DNA of 64,000 nt from Roseomonas sp. KE2513 (lineage in GTDB: Bacteria; Pseudomonadota; Alphaproteobacteria; Acetobacterales; Acetobacteraceae): the NCBI RefSeq assembly GCF_016107305.1, contig NZ_RCVR01000003.1:124001-188000 (forward strand), in the 5' to 3' direction. The notes beneath the pieces were generated by a model, which searched no databases, was not told the origin of the DNA, and saw only the letters and a list, made by a program, of their open reading frames with translations. A program made the position numbers and the translations under genes. Numbering within the stretch: position 1 is the stretch's first letter; each line of letters opens with the position of its first letter. Of this stretch, positions 15,540 through 24,224 are shown in pieces.

Positions 15540-18500
15540 ATGAGTGTGCCGGACAGCAAGCTGGATACGGAAAACCCGGGTTCGGGTGACGACAACACGC
15601 AGGATGGGGCGAAGGGCCGGCTGTCGCTGCGCCCCGGTGGACGCATGGAGCTCGGCAAGACCGAGCAGGCCGGGAGCGTGCGCCAGTCCTTCAGCCATGG
15701 CCGCAGCAAGACCGTGCAGGTCGAGGTCGTGAAGAAGCGGGCGACCGGCCCGGGCGGCGCCCCCGCCGCGGCCGGCGCTGCCCCGCGCCCGGCCGGCCCG
15801 CAAGCCGCGGGTCCCGCCCGTGCCGGCGGCCCGCCCCGCGCCGGCGGCCCCGCCCGTGCTGCTGGCCCGGCGCCGGCCCCTGGCCGTCCGCTGACCCAGG
15901 GCGAGCAGGCCAACCGCCTGCGCGTGCTGGAGGAGATGCGGCGCCAGGAGGCGGAGCGGCAGCGCCAGGAGCGCGAGCAGCAGGCGCTGCTGGTGCGTTC
16001 CGCCAACGAGGAGGCGCAGCGCCGCCAGGAGGAGGAGCGCCGCGCGGCCGAGGAGGCCGCTGAGCGCGCCGCCGAGGCGCGCCGCCGTGCCGAGGAGGAG
16101 GCGCGCCGCGCCCAGGCCGAGGCACCGCCCCCGGCCCCCGCGCCGGTGGAGGCCCGTGCGCCGGAGCCTCAGGCCCCCGCGCCGGAAGCCCCCCGTGCGC
16201 CCGAGCGGCCGGTGGAGCGCGCGCCCGAACGCCCGGCGCCCGCCGCCGCTCGCCCGGCCCCTGCGCCGCGCCCGGCCGAGGAGGCGCCCCGCGCCGCCAC
16301 GCCGCGCGAGGATCGTGGTCCCGGTGGCTTCGGAACCCGCCCCGCGGCCGGTGGCGACCGCGGCTACGCGCAGCGGCCGGCGGCTGCCCCGAGCGGCGAC
16401 CGCGGCTATGTGCAGCGCCCCTCCGCCAACCCGAGCGGCGACCGTGGCTACGTGCAGCGCCCCGCCGCGGGCCCGAGCGGCGACCGCGGCTACGTGCAGC
16501 GCCCCGCCGCGGGCCCGAGCGGCGACCGTGGCTACGTGCAGCGCCCCGCCGCGGGCCCGAGCGGCGACCGCGGCTACGCGCAACGTCCTGCTGGTGCCCC
16601 CGGCGGTGACCGCGGCTATGTGCAGCGTCCGGCCGGCGGCCCCGGCGGTGATCGCGGCTATGCGGCGCGTCCGGCCGGTGGCCCGGGCGGTGATCGTGGC
16701 TACGCCCAGCGTCCTGCCGGTGGTCCCGGTGGGGACCGCGCCGGCTACGCCCCGCGCGCCGGTGGCCCGGGCGGCTACGGCGCTGGTGCGCCTCTCGCGG
16801 CGCGTCGGCCCGGCCCCGTGCCGAGCAGCCTGCCCGCCGGCGGCCCCAAGCTGTCGCTGCGTCCGCGCGGCCCCGGCGAGGGTCCGCCCCCCGGGAGCAT
16901 GGAGGACGAGAACCGCCGTCCGCCGCCGCGCCGCCTCGGCGGACCCAGCCCGCTCGCGGCGCGCAAGCCGGTGCCCGCGCCCGCCAAGAAGGGCCTGACC
17001 CCGACCGACCGCAAGCGCGAGGGCCGGATCGACGTTCAGGCGGCGATCGAGGGCGATGACGATCGCGGCCGCAGCCTGGCCTCCGTCCGCCGCGCCCGCG
17101 AGCGCGAGCGGCGGCAGGCGGAGCTCGCGCGGCTTCGCTCGGGCCAGGAGCGCGTCGTTCGCGACGTGGTCATCCCCGACGTCATCACCGTGCAGGAGCT
17201 GGCGAACCGTATGGCCGCCCGCGCCGGCGAGGTGGTGAAGGCGCTGTTCCGCATGGGCGTGATGGCGACCATCACGCAGTCCATCGACGCCGACACGGCG
17301 GAGCTGGTGGCGACCGAGTTCGGCCATCGCGTACGCCGCGTCTCGGAAGCCGACGTGGAGCAGGGGCTGGAGGGCGAGGCCGACACCGAGGAGGCGCTGG
17401 AGCCGCGCCCGCCGGTCGTCACCATCATGGGCCACGTCGACCACGGCAAGACGAGCCTGCTGGACGCCCTGCGCAAGACCGACGTGGCGGCGCGCGAGGC
17501 CGGCGGCATCACGCAGCACATCGGCGCCTACATGATCCAGATCCCCAGCGGGGACCGGGTCACCTTCATCGACACGCCCGGCCACGAGGCCTTCACGGCC
17601 ATGCGGGCCCGCGGCGCTGGCGTGACGGACATGGTGGTGCTGGTTGTCGCGGCCGATGACGGTGTCATGCCCCAGACGATCGAGGCGATCCGCCACGCGC
17701 GGGCGGCGAACGTGCCGCTCATCGTGGCCGTCAACAAGATCGACAAGCAGGGCGTGAACCTCGACCGCGTGCGGCAGGAGCTGCTGCAGCACGAGGTCGT
17801 GGTGGAAAGCCTGGGCGGCGACGTGCAGGAGATCCAGGTTTCGGCGACCAAGGGGACCAACCTCGACAAGCTGCTCGAGGCGATCATCCTCCAGGCCGAG
17901 ATCCTCGACCTGCGCGCCAACCCGAACCGCGCCGCCGAGGGCACGGTGCTGGAGAGCAAGCTCGACAAGGGGCGCGGCCCGGTCGCGACCGTCCTCGTGC
18001 AGAAGGGCACGCTCAACCAGGGTGACATCGTCGTGGCCGGCGCCGAGTGGGGCCGGGTGCGCGCGATCATCGACGACATGGGCATCCCGCTGACGGGTGC
18101 CGAGCCCTCGGAGCCGGTGGAGATCCTCGGCCTGTCCGGCGTGCCGTCGGCCGGCGAGACCTTCGTCGCCGTCGAGGACGAGACGCGGGCGCGCGAGATC
18201 ACCGAGTTCCGTCAGCGCAAGGCGCGCGAGAAGCAGACCGCCGCGGCGGGGGCTGCGCGCGGCACGCTGAACGACATGCTGGCCCGCATCCAGGCGGGCG
18301 AGCAGAAGGAGGTGGCGGTCGTCGTCAAGGCGGACGTGCAGGGCTCGGCGGAGGCGCTCGGCGTCACCCTCGGCAAGCTCTCGCGGGACGAGGTCAGGGT
18401 GCGGGTGCTGCACTCGGCGGTCGGCCAGATCACCGAGAGCGACATTCAGCTCGCCAAGGCCTCCAACGCCGTGGTCGTCGCCTTCAACGTCCGCGCCACG

Positions 18501-18914
18501 GTGCAGGCGCGGGAGCTGGCGACGCGCGACGGGGTCGAGATCCGCTACTACTCGATCATCTACGAGGTGGCCGACGACATCGAGAAGCTGGTCCGCGGCA
18601 AGCTCGCCCCGATCCAGCGCGAGAAGTTCCTCGGCTACGCGCAGATCCTGCAGGTCTTCGAGGTCAAGCGCCTCGGGAACATCGCGGGCTGCCGCGTGAC
18701 CGAGGGCGTGGTCAAGCGCGGGGCGGGTGTCCGCCTGCTGCGCGACGGCGTGGTCATCCACCAGGGCACGCTGTCCACGCTGCGGCGCTTCAAGGATGAC
18801 GTGAAGGAGGTCGCGAACGGCTACGAGTGCGGCATGTCCTTCGCGAACTACAACGATATCCGCGTCGACGACCAGATCGAGTGCTACGAGACGGAGACGG
18901 TGGCGGCGGTCTGA
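15540..18914 (+). CDS. infB: Translation initiation factor IF-2
   Basis: A 1124-residue GTPase that brings initiator tRNA to the ribosome. The start at 15540 gives the usual alphaproteobacterial N-terminus ([27 protein letters not shown]) and follows TTGGAGA; the frame is open further upstream but the extra residues are not family-like. A long Ala/Pro and Arg/Glu-rich helical and disordered region follows. Ten tandem 14-residue repeats of the type [14 protein letters not shown] lie at about residues 272-412. The conserved part holds the IF2-N domain ([14 protein letters not shown] region), the G domain with P-loop GHVDHGKT at 631-638, DTPGHEAF and NKIDK, then domains II-IV. It is about 230 residues longer than E. 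coli IF2, mainly from the repeats and low-complexity region. Confidence 0.97.
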   Translation: MSVPDSKLDTENPGSGDDNTQDGAKGRLSLRPGGRMELGKTEQAGSVRQSFSHGRSKTVQVEVVKKRATGPGGAPAAAGAAPRPAGPQAAGPARAGGPPRAGGPARAAGPAPAPGRPLTQGEQANRLRVLEEMRRQEAERQRQEREQQALLVRSANEEAQRRQEEERRAAEEAAERAAEARRRAEEEARRAQAEAPPPAPAPVEARAPEPQAPAPEAPRAPERPVERAPERPAPAAARPAPAPRPAEEAPRAATPREDRGPGGFGTRPAAGGDRGYAQRPAAAPSGDRGYVQRPSANPSGDRGYVQRPAAGPSGDRGYVQRPAAGPSGDRGYVQRPAAGPSGDRGYAQRPAGAPGGDRGYVQRPAGGPGGDRGYAARPAGGPGGDRGYAQRPAGGPGGDRAGYAPRAGGPGGYGAGAPLAARRPGPVPSSLPAGGPKLSLRPRGPGEGPPPGSMEDENRRPPPRRLGGPSPLAARKPVPAPAKKGLTPTDRKREGRIDVQAAIEGDDDRGRSLASVRRARERERRQAELARLRSGQERVVRDVVIPDVITVQELANRMAARAGEVVKALFRMGVMATITQSIDADTAELVATEFGHRVRRVSEADVEQGLEGEADTEEALEPRPPVVTIMGHVDHGKTSLLDALRKTDVAAREAGGITQHIGAYMIQIPSGDRVTFIDTPGHEAFTAMRARGAGVTDMVVLVVAADDGVMPQTIEAIRHARAANVPLIVAVNKIDKQGVNLDRVRQELLQHEVVVESLGGDVQEIQVSATKGTNLDKLLEAIILQAEILDLRANPNRAAEGTVLESKLDKGRGPVATVLVQKGTLNQGDIVVAGAEWGRVRAIIDDMGIPLTGAEPSEPVEILGLSGVPSAGETFVAVEDETRAREITEFRQRKAREKQTAAAGAARGTLNDMLARIQAGEQKEVAVVVKADVQGSAEALGVTLGKLSRDEVRVRVLHSAVGQITESDIQLAKASNAVVVAFNVRATVQARELATRDGVEIRYYSIIYEVADDIEKLVRGKLAPIQREKFLGYAQILQVFEVKRLGNIAGCRVTEGVVKRGAGVRLLRDGVVIHQGTLSTLRRFKDDVKEVANGYECGMSFANYNDIRVDDQIECYETETVAAV
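16353..16775 (+). repeat. 42-bp tandem repeats inside infB
   Basis: Nine regular 42-base units starting at 16353, 16395, 16437, 16479 and so on, plus a tenth degenerate unit. Each encodes a GDRGY(V/A)QRPA(A/G)(G/A)P(S/G) repeat. Units 3-5 are nearly identical at DNA level, which indicates recent expansion and probable copy-number variation between strains. Confidence 0.9.
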
Positions 18915-18942
18915 TCCGCCCCACCCCTTCGGGACGACCATC

Positions 18943-18985
18943 CCGCCGCGCCCGGTACGAACCGGGCGCGGCGGACCCTTTTAAG
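18943..18985 (+). terminator. Strong hairpin between infB and rbfA
   Basis: A 14-bp perfect stem (18943-18956 with 18961-18974, loop ACGA) followed by ACCCTTTTAA. It looks like an intrinsic terminator, perhaps partial, 22 bases before the rbfA start, and could lower rbfA expression relative to infB. Confidence 0.7.
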
Positions 18986-18996
18986 GCTCTTTGACT

Positions 18997-19440
18997 ATGC
19001 CCAAGCACATCGCCAAGACGGCCGCCCCCTCCCAGCGGATGCTCCGCGTGGCGGAGGAGGTGCGGCACGCGCTCTCCTCCGTTTTCGCGCGCGGCGACCT
19101 GCGCGACCCCGAGCTCGCGGATGCGCGGGTGACGGTGACGGAGGTGCGCGCCTCGCCCGACCTGAAGCACATGACCGTCTTCGTCTCGCGCCTGGGCGCG
19201 ACGGCGGACAAGGCGCTGCTCGACCTGCTGCGGCGGAACCAGCTGGAGCTGCGGCGGCAGGTGGCGCGCACCGTTCGGCTGAAATTCGCGCCCGAGCTTC
19301 ATTTTCAGGCCGACACGGCGCTCGATCATGCGATGCATATCGACGCGCTGATGCGGCGGCCCGAGGTCGCGCGCGACCTGGGCCCCCGCGAAGCTAGCTT
19401 GGGCGAGCCCGACATGGAGCAGGACGACCAGACGCCGTGA
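18997..19440 (+). CDS. rbfA: 30S ribosome-binding factor A
   Basis: A 147-residue protein that binds the 30S subunit near the 5' helix of 16S rRNA and helps cold adaptation and maturation. The KH-like fold is recognisable by SQRMLRVAEEVRHALSSVF, VTVTEVRASPDLKHMTVFVS and the final LKFAPELHFQ segment. ATG 18997 is preferred over an in-frame TTG six bases earlier. Its stop overlaps the thioesterase start (GTGA), so truB, the usual next gene, has been replaced here. Confidence 0.95.
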   Translation: MPKHIAKTAAPSQRMLRVAEEVRHALSSVFARGDLRDPELADARVTVTEVRASPDLKHMTVFVSRLGATADKALLDLLRRNQLELRRQVARTVRLKFAPELHFQADTALDHAMHIDALMRRPEVARDLGPREASLGEPDMEQDDQTP

Positions 19441-19832
19441 ACGAGCCCCACCAGCCGCCCGAGATGGCCCCGATGATCCGGACCATCGCCATGCCCGCCG
19501 ATACCAATCCGGCGGGCGACATCTTTGGGGGCTGGCTGATGGCGCAGATGGACCTTGCGGCCGGCAACGCCGCTTCCCGCCGCGCGCGGGGGCGCTGCGC
19601 GACCGTCGCGGTGGAGGGAATGACCTTCCACCGGCCCGTCCACGTCGGGGACGAGGTGAGCCTCTACGCGCGCATCCTGTCGGTGGGGCGGACCTCGCTG
19701 CGCGTGCAGGTGGAGGCCTGGCGGCGCGAGCGGCACTCGGACCTGCGGGAACGGGTGACGGAGGCGGCCTTCACCTTCGTCGCGCTCGATCCGGACGGGC
19801 GGCCGCGGCCGCTGCCGGCGGAGGGGAGCTGA
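19437..19832 (+). CDS. Acyl-CoA thioesterase, YciA-like hotdog
   Basis: A 131-residue single hotdog-fold protein of the acyl-CoA thioesterase II/YciA group. Hallmarks: TIAMPADTNPAGDIFGGWLM (Asn and Asp of the active site) and VAVEGMTFHRPVHVGDEVSL. It hydrolyses acyl-CoA esters in the cytoplasm, probably as a hexamer. The GTG start overlaps the rbfA stop by four bases, so it is translated with the ribosome-factor operon, although no functional link is obvious. R1 copy b follows the stop within 20 bases. Confidence 0.92.
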   Translation: MNEPHQPPEMAPMIRTIAMPADTNPAGDIFGGWLMAQMDLAAGNAASRRARGRCATVAVEGMTFHRPVHVGDEVSLYARILSVGRTSLRVQVEAWRRERHSDLRERVTEAAFTFVALDPDGRPRPLPAEGS

Positions 19833-19851
19833 AAGTTGGCGCTGGTGGCGC

Positions 19852-20060
19852 CCGGAGAGGGCGCTGCCCTCTCCAGACCACACCCGCCAAGGGCCTGAGG
19901 CCCTTGGATCCCCCTCTGGCTGTCGCAGACCCTTCCTGAACATGTCGTCGCCTCGGGTCCATGACCCGAGGCGCACCGGCCTTAAAACCATTCAGACAGA
20001 TAGAAGAAGATGATGGTGAGGGGTTTGGGGAGAGGAAGAATTCCTTCTCCCTCTCCCCAG
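19852..20060 (-). repeat. R1 intergenic repeat, copy b
   Basis: Order D-C-B-A, between the thioesterase 3' end and uvsE. All hairpins are present: GGAGAGGGC..GCCCTCTCC, CCAAGGGCC..GGCCCTTGG, GCCTCGGGTC..GACCCGAGGC, and the GAATTC-centred stem A at 20026-20059. Confidence 0.88.
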
Positions 20061-20118
20061 GGCCACAAGCGCCAGCCATTCCGCTGATACCTCCCGGCCC
20101 CCGCGCCGTTGAGGAGGC

Positions 20119-21138
20119 ATGGACACGCCTCGGATTGCCTGGGTCTGCAACTGGCTGGACCCCAGCCTGCCCGTGAAGGAGCAGGCCGCGTTGAACTTGC
20201 GGGACACGACGGTGACGGCCCTGCAGCGGCTGGAGCGGTCGGCGGCCATCGAGAAGCTGATGGGCTTGGTGCGGACGAACGGGGAGACGCTGCTGGCGCA
20301 GATCTCGCGCACGGCGCGGCTGCCGCCGGGGCAGCGGGCCATGCGGATGGCGAGCAACGTGCTGCCGGCCTACAGCCACCCCGCGATCCGGCCGCTCTAC
20401 GATGAACCGGTGCTGCGGCGGCTGGTGGAGACGAGCCTGGCGCCGGCGGGGCAGGCGGCGATCCGCGGGGGCGTGCGGCTCTCGCTGCATCCGGGGCAGT
20501 ACACGGTGCTGGCGACGGAGCGTGAGGGGACGCGCCAGGCGGCGGTGGCGGACCTCGAGTACCACACCGAGGTCATGCGGCTGCTCGGCCAGGCCGGCGG
20601 GTGGCATCCTCATGGCGCGCATATCAACGTGCATGCGGGTGCGCGGGCGGCGGGGATCGAGGCCTTCCGCGCTGGGCTCGCGCTGCTCTCGGAGGATGCG
20701 CGGGGGCTGCTGACGGTGGAGAACGAGGAGACGGCCTACGGGCTGGAGGACCTGCTGCCCTTGGCGGACGAGTTGCCGATCGTGCTCGACCTGCACCACC
20801 ACTGGGTGGTGACCGGGGAGTATATCCAGCCGGAGGATCCGCGCGTGGCGCGCGTGATCGAGTCCTGGCGCGGGACGCGGCCGGTGCTGCATGTCAGCGC
20901 GCCGCGGCCGGAGCTGGCACCGGGGCAGGACCCGGACGTGCTGCCGGACCGGGAGGCGCTGATTGCCGCCGGCTGCTCAGCGCGCGACCTGCGGGCGCAT
21001 GCGACGCGGCTGTGGAACCGGGCGCATGCCGAATGGGCGGCGCGGCATCTTGCCTGGGGAGATATCGAGGTGGAGGCGAAGGAAAAGAACCTGGCGAGCG
21101 CGGAGTTCGCGCGGGTGTGCTTCCCCGTTCCGGCCTAG
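20119..21138 (+). CDS. uvsE: UV damage endonuclease, UvsE/UVDE type
   Basis: A 339-residue TIM-barrel protein. The motif RLSLHPGQYTVL, the metal ligands in HINVHAGAR, VENEE and DLHHHWV, and the C-terminal VEAKEKNLA are the UVDE signature set. The enzyme nicks DNA 5' of UV photoproducts and some other lesions, opening an alternative repair route to UvrABC. The length fits the family. It stands alone between two R1 copies, so it is probably a single transcription unit. I see no LexA-type box before it. Confidence 0.9.
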   Translation: MDTPRIAWVCNWLDPSLPVKEQAALNLRDTTVTALQRLERSAAIEKLMGLVRTNGETLLAQISRTARLPPGQRAMRMASNVLPAYSHPAIRPLYDEPVLRRLVETSLAPAGQAAIRGGVRLSLHPGQYTVLATEREGTRQAAVADLEYHTEVMRLLGQAGGWHPHGAHINVHAGARAAGIEAFRAGLALLSEDARGLLTVENEETAYGLEDLLPLADELPIVLDLHHHWVVTGEYIQPEDPRVARVIESWRGTRPVLHVSAPRPELAPGQDPDVLPDREALIAAGCSARDLRAHATRLWNRAHAEWAARHLAWGDIEVEAKEKNLASAEFARVCFPVPA

Positions 21139-21157
21139 GGCTGGTTCTTGCGGGCTT

Positions 21158-21382
21158 GGAGAGGGCGCTGCCCTCTCCGCACGTCCGAGGCAGTGCCTCG
21201 GACCCCGCCAAGGGCCTGAGGCCCTTGGGTCCCCATCTGGCTGTTGCGGGACCTTTCTTTACGTGTCGTCGCCTCGGGTCTTGGACCCGAGGCGCACAGG
21301 CGGCGGAAGTTATTCAAAACCGAAGAAAAAGATGATGGTGATGGGTCCGGGGAGAGGAAGAATTCTTTCTTCCTCTCCCCGG
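21158..21382 (-). repeat. R1 intergenic repeat, copy c, with extra hairpin
   Basis: Order D-C-B-A between the convergent uvsE and FAH genes. An added module (GTCCGAGGCA/TGCCTCGGAC, about 21183-21203) sits between D2 and D1; copy g carries a related one after hairpin A. Confidence 0.88.
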
Positions 21383-21385
21383 GGT

Positions 21386-22570
21386 TCACCCGCGCAACAG
21401 CCCCCGTTGCGCGAGGGAGCGCATGAGCTGGCCCGCGCTGAAGGTCCAGGGCTCGCAGTCGTTGGTGGCGCGCATGCGATTGACGAGGGCGCCCAATTGC
21501 GGGGCGGCGATGGTGACGATGTCGTTCATCGCGTGGGTGAAGCCCTTGCCCGGGGCGCCGCGGTCGGCCACGGGCGCGAACATGGTGCCGAGGAAGAGCA
21601 CGGCGCCATCGGGGTATTGATGGTGCGGGCCGATCATCTGGGCGACGAGGTCGGCCGGGTCGCGGCTGATGAGGGCGATGGAGGAGGAGCCCTCCAGGCG
21701 GAAGCCGTCATCGCCCTCCACCACCAGGGTGACGGTGGTCTGGCGGATGCTGTCGAGGGTGAAGCCGCCGTCGAAGAGGCGGAGGAAGGGACCGAGGACG
21801 CAGGCGGCGTTGTTGTCCTTCGCCTTGCCGAGCAGTAGGGCGGAGCGGCCCTCCACGTCGCGCAGGTTCACGTCGTTGCCGAGCATGGCGCCGACGATGG
21901 CGCCGCGCGAGGAGACGGCGAGCGCCACCTCGGGCTCCGGGTTGTTCCAGGAGGAGGAGGGATGCAGCCCCGCGTCCATGCCGGTGCCGACGGCGGACAT
22001 GGGCGGGGCCTTGGTGAAGATCTCTGCGTCGGGGCCGATGCCGACTTCCAGGTACTGGCTCCAGGCACCCTGGGCGACCAGCACCTCCTTCAGGCGCATC
22101 GCCTCGGGCGAGCCGGGGCGGAGGCGGGAGAGGTCGTCCCCGACGAGGCGCACCACCTCCTCGCGGATGGCAGCGGCGGCGGCGGGGTTGCCGCGGGCGC
22201 GCTCCTCGATCACCCGCTCGAGCATGGAGACGGCGAAGGTGACGCCGGCGGCCTTGATCGCCTGCAGGTCCACCGGCGCGAGCAGCCAGGGGCGAGACCG
22301 GTCCCGCGTATCGGGCGGAGTGTTGGCGAGGACCTCCGCGAGGGTGCCGATCCGCTCGCCTTCAGCGGCGGCGAGGGCGGCGGCAGGGTCGGGTTCCTCG
22401 CAGAGGGCGGAGACGGTGAGGAAATGGTGGGTGACGTCGATGACGTCCTCTCCGCGCAGGGCGACGACGGAGGGGCCGCCGAGCTCGGGGCGCCAGGCAC
22501 GACCGACGAGCGTGGCCTCCCGCCAGTCGGAGGGCATCACCTGGGCGGGATCGAGCCGGATGTTCGGCAT
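21386..22570 (-). CDS. Fumarylacetoacetate hydrolase family protein
   Basis: A 394-residue enzyme of the FAH superfamily, which uses a divalent metal to cleave or hydrate 2-oxo acids. Family blocks: NNPEPEVALAVS (metal ligands), GNDVNLRDVEGRSALLLGKA, KDNNAACVLGPF and the late FLGTMFAP. The long form with KDNNAAC resembles proteins seen with sugar-acid or aromatic catabolism, but no pathway partner is adjacent and the substrate is not known. The start at 22570 follows GAGGAAA; an earlier ATG at 22588 is less likely. The stop abuts the A hairpin of R1 copy c. Confidence 0.88.
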   Translation of the reverse strand: MPNIRLDPAQVMPSDWREATLVGRAWRPELGGPSVVALRGEDVIDVTHHFLTVSALCEEPDPAAALAAAEGERIGTLAEVLANTPPDTRDRSRPWLLAPVDLQAIKAAGVTFAVSMLERVIEERARGNPAAAAAIREEVVRLVGDDLSRLRPGSPEAMRLKEVLVAQGAWSQYLEVGIGPDAEIFTKAPPMSAVGTGMDAGLHPSSSWNNPEPEVALAVSSRGAIVGAMLGNDVNLRDVEGRSALLLGKAKDNNAACVLGPFLRLFDGGFTLDSIRQTTVTLVVEGDDGFRLEGSSSIALISRDPADLVAQMIGPHHQYPDGAVLFLGTMFAPVADRGAPGKGFTHAMNDIVTIAAPQLGALVNRMRATNDCEPWTFSAGQLMRSLAQRGLLRG

Positions 22571-22678
22571 TGGGTTTCCTCGGGCCATTGGCGCGGCGTG
22601 GCGCGAGGGGAGGATGGAGGAGCGGGGCGGGGGGTTGAAGCCCCCTTAGCCGGTCTTGGCTAGCCGGCGCCGGTGACT

Positions 22679-22881
22679 CCGGGGGAGGAAGAAGGAATTC
22701 TTCCTCCCCCGGCCCCCTCCGTCATCTTTTTCTTCGAGTTTGAACGATTGTGCGGACGGTGCGCCTCGGGTCGATGACCCGAGGCGACGGCATGTTGGGG
22801 AAGGTTCCGCGGCAGCCAGATGGGGATCCAAGGGCCTCAGGCCCTTGGCGGGTGAGGTCTGGAGAGGGCGGCGCCCTCTCC
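22679..22881 (+). repeat. R1 intergenic repeat, copy d
   Basis: Order A-B-C-D. It fills the gap of about 330 bases between the FAH gene start and the aminotransferase stop; nothing else is seen there. The D end abuts the 3' end of the minus-strand aminotransferase. Confidence 0.88.
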
Positions 22882-22901
22882 AGAGAGCCGCAGCGCCTAC
22901 C

Positions 22902-24224
22902 TCAGAGCACCGCGTCAAGCGTGTCCAGGAAGAGGTCCGCCTGTTCGCGCGAGAGGCAGAGGGGCGGGCGGATCTTGAGGATGTTGGCGCCCGGACCGGA
23001 GGCGCTGATGAGGACGCCGCGCTCGCGCAGGGCGTTGACGACGCGGGTGGTCTCGGCGGTGGCGGGTTCCTTCGTCGCGCGGTCCCGCACGAGTTCGGCA
23101 CCGATGGAGAGGCCGGCACCGCGGATGTCGCCGAGGAGCTCGTGGCGGGCGGCGAGGGAGCGGAGGCCGTCGAGGAGGTGGGCGCCGATGGTGGCGGCGT
23201 TGGCGGGCAGGGCTTCGTCGCGCAGGACCTCGAGCACGGCGAGGGCGGCAGCGGCGGAGACGGGGTTGCCGCCGAAGGTGTTGAAGTAGCGGGCGCGGCT
23301 GCCGAAGCGCTCCAGCAGCTCGGGGTGGATGGCGAGGCCCGCGACGGGGTGGCCGTTGCCCATGGGCTTGCCCATGGTGACGATGTCCGGCTCCGCGCCG
23401 TGGCGCTCGAAGCCCCACATGCGGCCGGTGCGGCCGAAGCCGGGCTGGACCTCGTCGGCGATGAAGAGGGCGCCGGCGGCGCGGGCGGCGGCGGCGGCCT
23501 CGGCGAGGAAGCCGGCGGGGTCGGGGAAGACGCCGTCGGAGGTGAACATCGTGTCCACCAGCAGCGCGCAGGGCCGGATGCCGTGGCGGGCGAGGTCAGC
23601 GAAGGCGGCGGCGATGCTGGCCGCGAAGCGGGCGGGCATGTCGGGGCCACCGCGATAGGCGTCGGGCGCGGGGACGGTCGCGACGTGGCGGCCGAGCGGG
23701 ACGCCCTCGCCAAGGGAGGGGGAGAGTTCGGCGAGCGACGCGGTGACGCCGTGATAGGCGAGGGAAGTGACGACGATGCCCTCGCCGCCGGTGTGGGCGC
23801 GCGCGATGCGCAGCGCGAGGTCGTTCGCCTCCGAGCCCGTGCAGGTGAACATGACGTGGCCGAGGGCGGGCGGCAGGGTGGCGAGGAGGGCCTCGGCGAG
23901 GTCGAGCACCGTCTCGTGGAGGTAGCGGGTGTGGGTGTTCAGGCGCGCGGCCTGGGCGGCGATGGCCTCCACCACGCGGGGGTGCGCGTGGCCGAGGGAG
24001 GCGACGTTGTTGTAGCAGTCGAGGTAGCGGCGGCCCTCGGCGTCGTAGAGCCAGGCGCCTTCGCCGCGGACGAGGTGGAGGGGGTTCTCGTAGAAGAGGC
24101 GGTAGGCGGGGCCGAGGAGGCGCTGGCGGCGCTCGACCATTGCGCGTTCCCGCGGGGAGAGGGCGGTGGCAGCGCTGGGGTCGAAGGCGTTGATCATCGC
24201 CATGCCGCGCGGGGGACTGGTCAT
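22902..24224 (-). CDS. Class III PLP aminotransferase or phospho-lyase
   Basis: A 440-residue fold-type I PLP enzyme. Seen: the N-terminal LLGPAYRLFYENPLHLVRGE, CTGSEANDLALRIAR, FIADEVQPGFGRTGRMW with the Asp that contacts PLP, and TMGKPMGNGHPVAG with the PLP lysine. These wordings are close to the AGXT2L group that includes ethanolamine-phosphate and phosphohydroxylysine phospho-lyases. The gene overlaps the preceding APH-like kinase by four bases (ATGA), and kinase plus AGXT2L-type lyase is the known logic for hydroxylysine breakdown: phosphorylate, then eliminate phosphate and ammonia. The substrate assignment is inference; a plain omega-aminotransferase is the alternative. Confidence 0.85.
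   Translation of the reverse strand: MTSPPRGMAMINAFDPSAATALSPRERAMVERRQRLLGPAYRLFYENPLHLVRGEGAWLYDAEGRRYLDCYNNVASLGHAHPRVVEAIAAQAARLNTHTRYLHETVLDLAEALLATLPPALGHVMFTCTGSEANDLALRIARAHTGGEGIVVTSLAYHGVTASLAELSPSLGEGVPLGRHVATVPAPDAYRGGPDMPARFAASIAAAFADLARHGIRPCALLVDTMFTSDGVFPDPAGFLAEAAAAARAAGALFIADEVQPGFGRTGRMWGFERHGAEPDIVTMGKPMGNGHPVAGLAIHPELLERFGSRARYFNTFGGNPVSAAAALAVLEVLRDEALPANAATIGAHLLDGLRSLAARHELLGDIRGAGLSIGAELVRDRATKEPATAETTRVVNALRERGVLISASGPGANILKIRPPLCLSREQADLFLDTLDAVL

Noticed and set aside
16353-16775. Regularly spaced repeats looking like a CRISPR array
   Set aside because: The 42-base period has no variable spacers and translates in frame as protein repeats inside infB.
14970-18941. 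A 1323-residue open frame antisense to infB
   Set aside because: It is a shadow frame caused by high GC content. Its composition is low complexity and no family is recognisable, while infB is certain.
19926-20109. Short open frames within R1 copies that look alike in several gaps
   Set aside because: Their similarity comes from the repeated DNA. They have no consistent start, stop or ribosome site, so a protein product is not supported.
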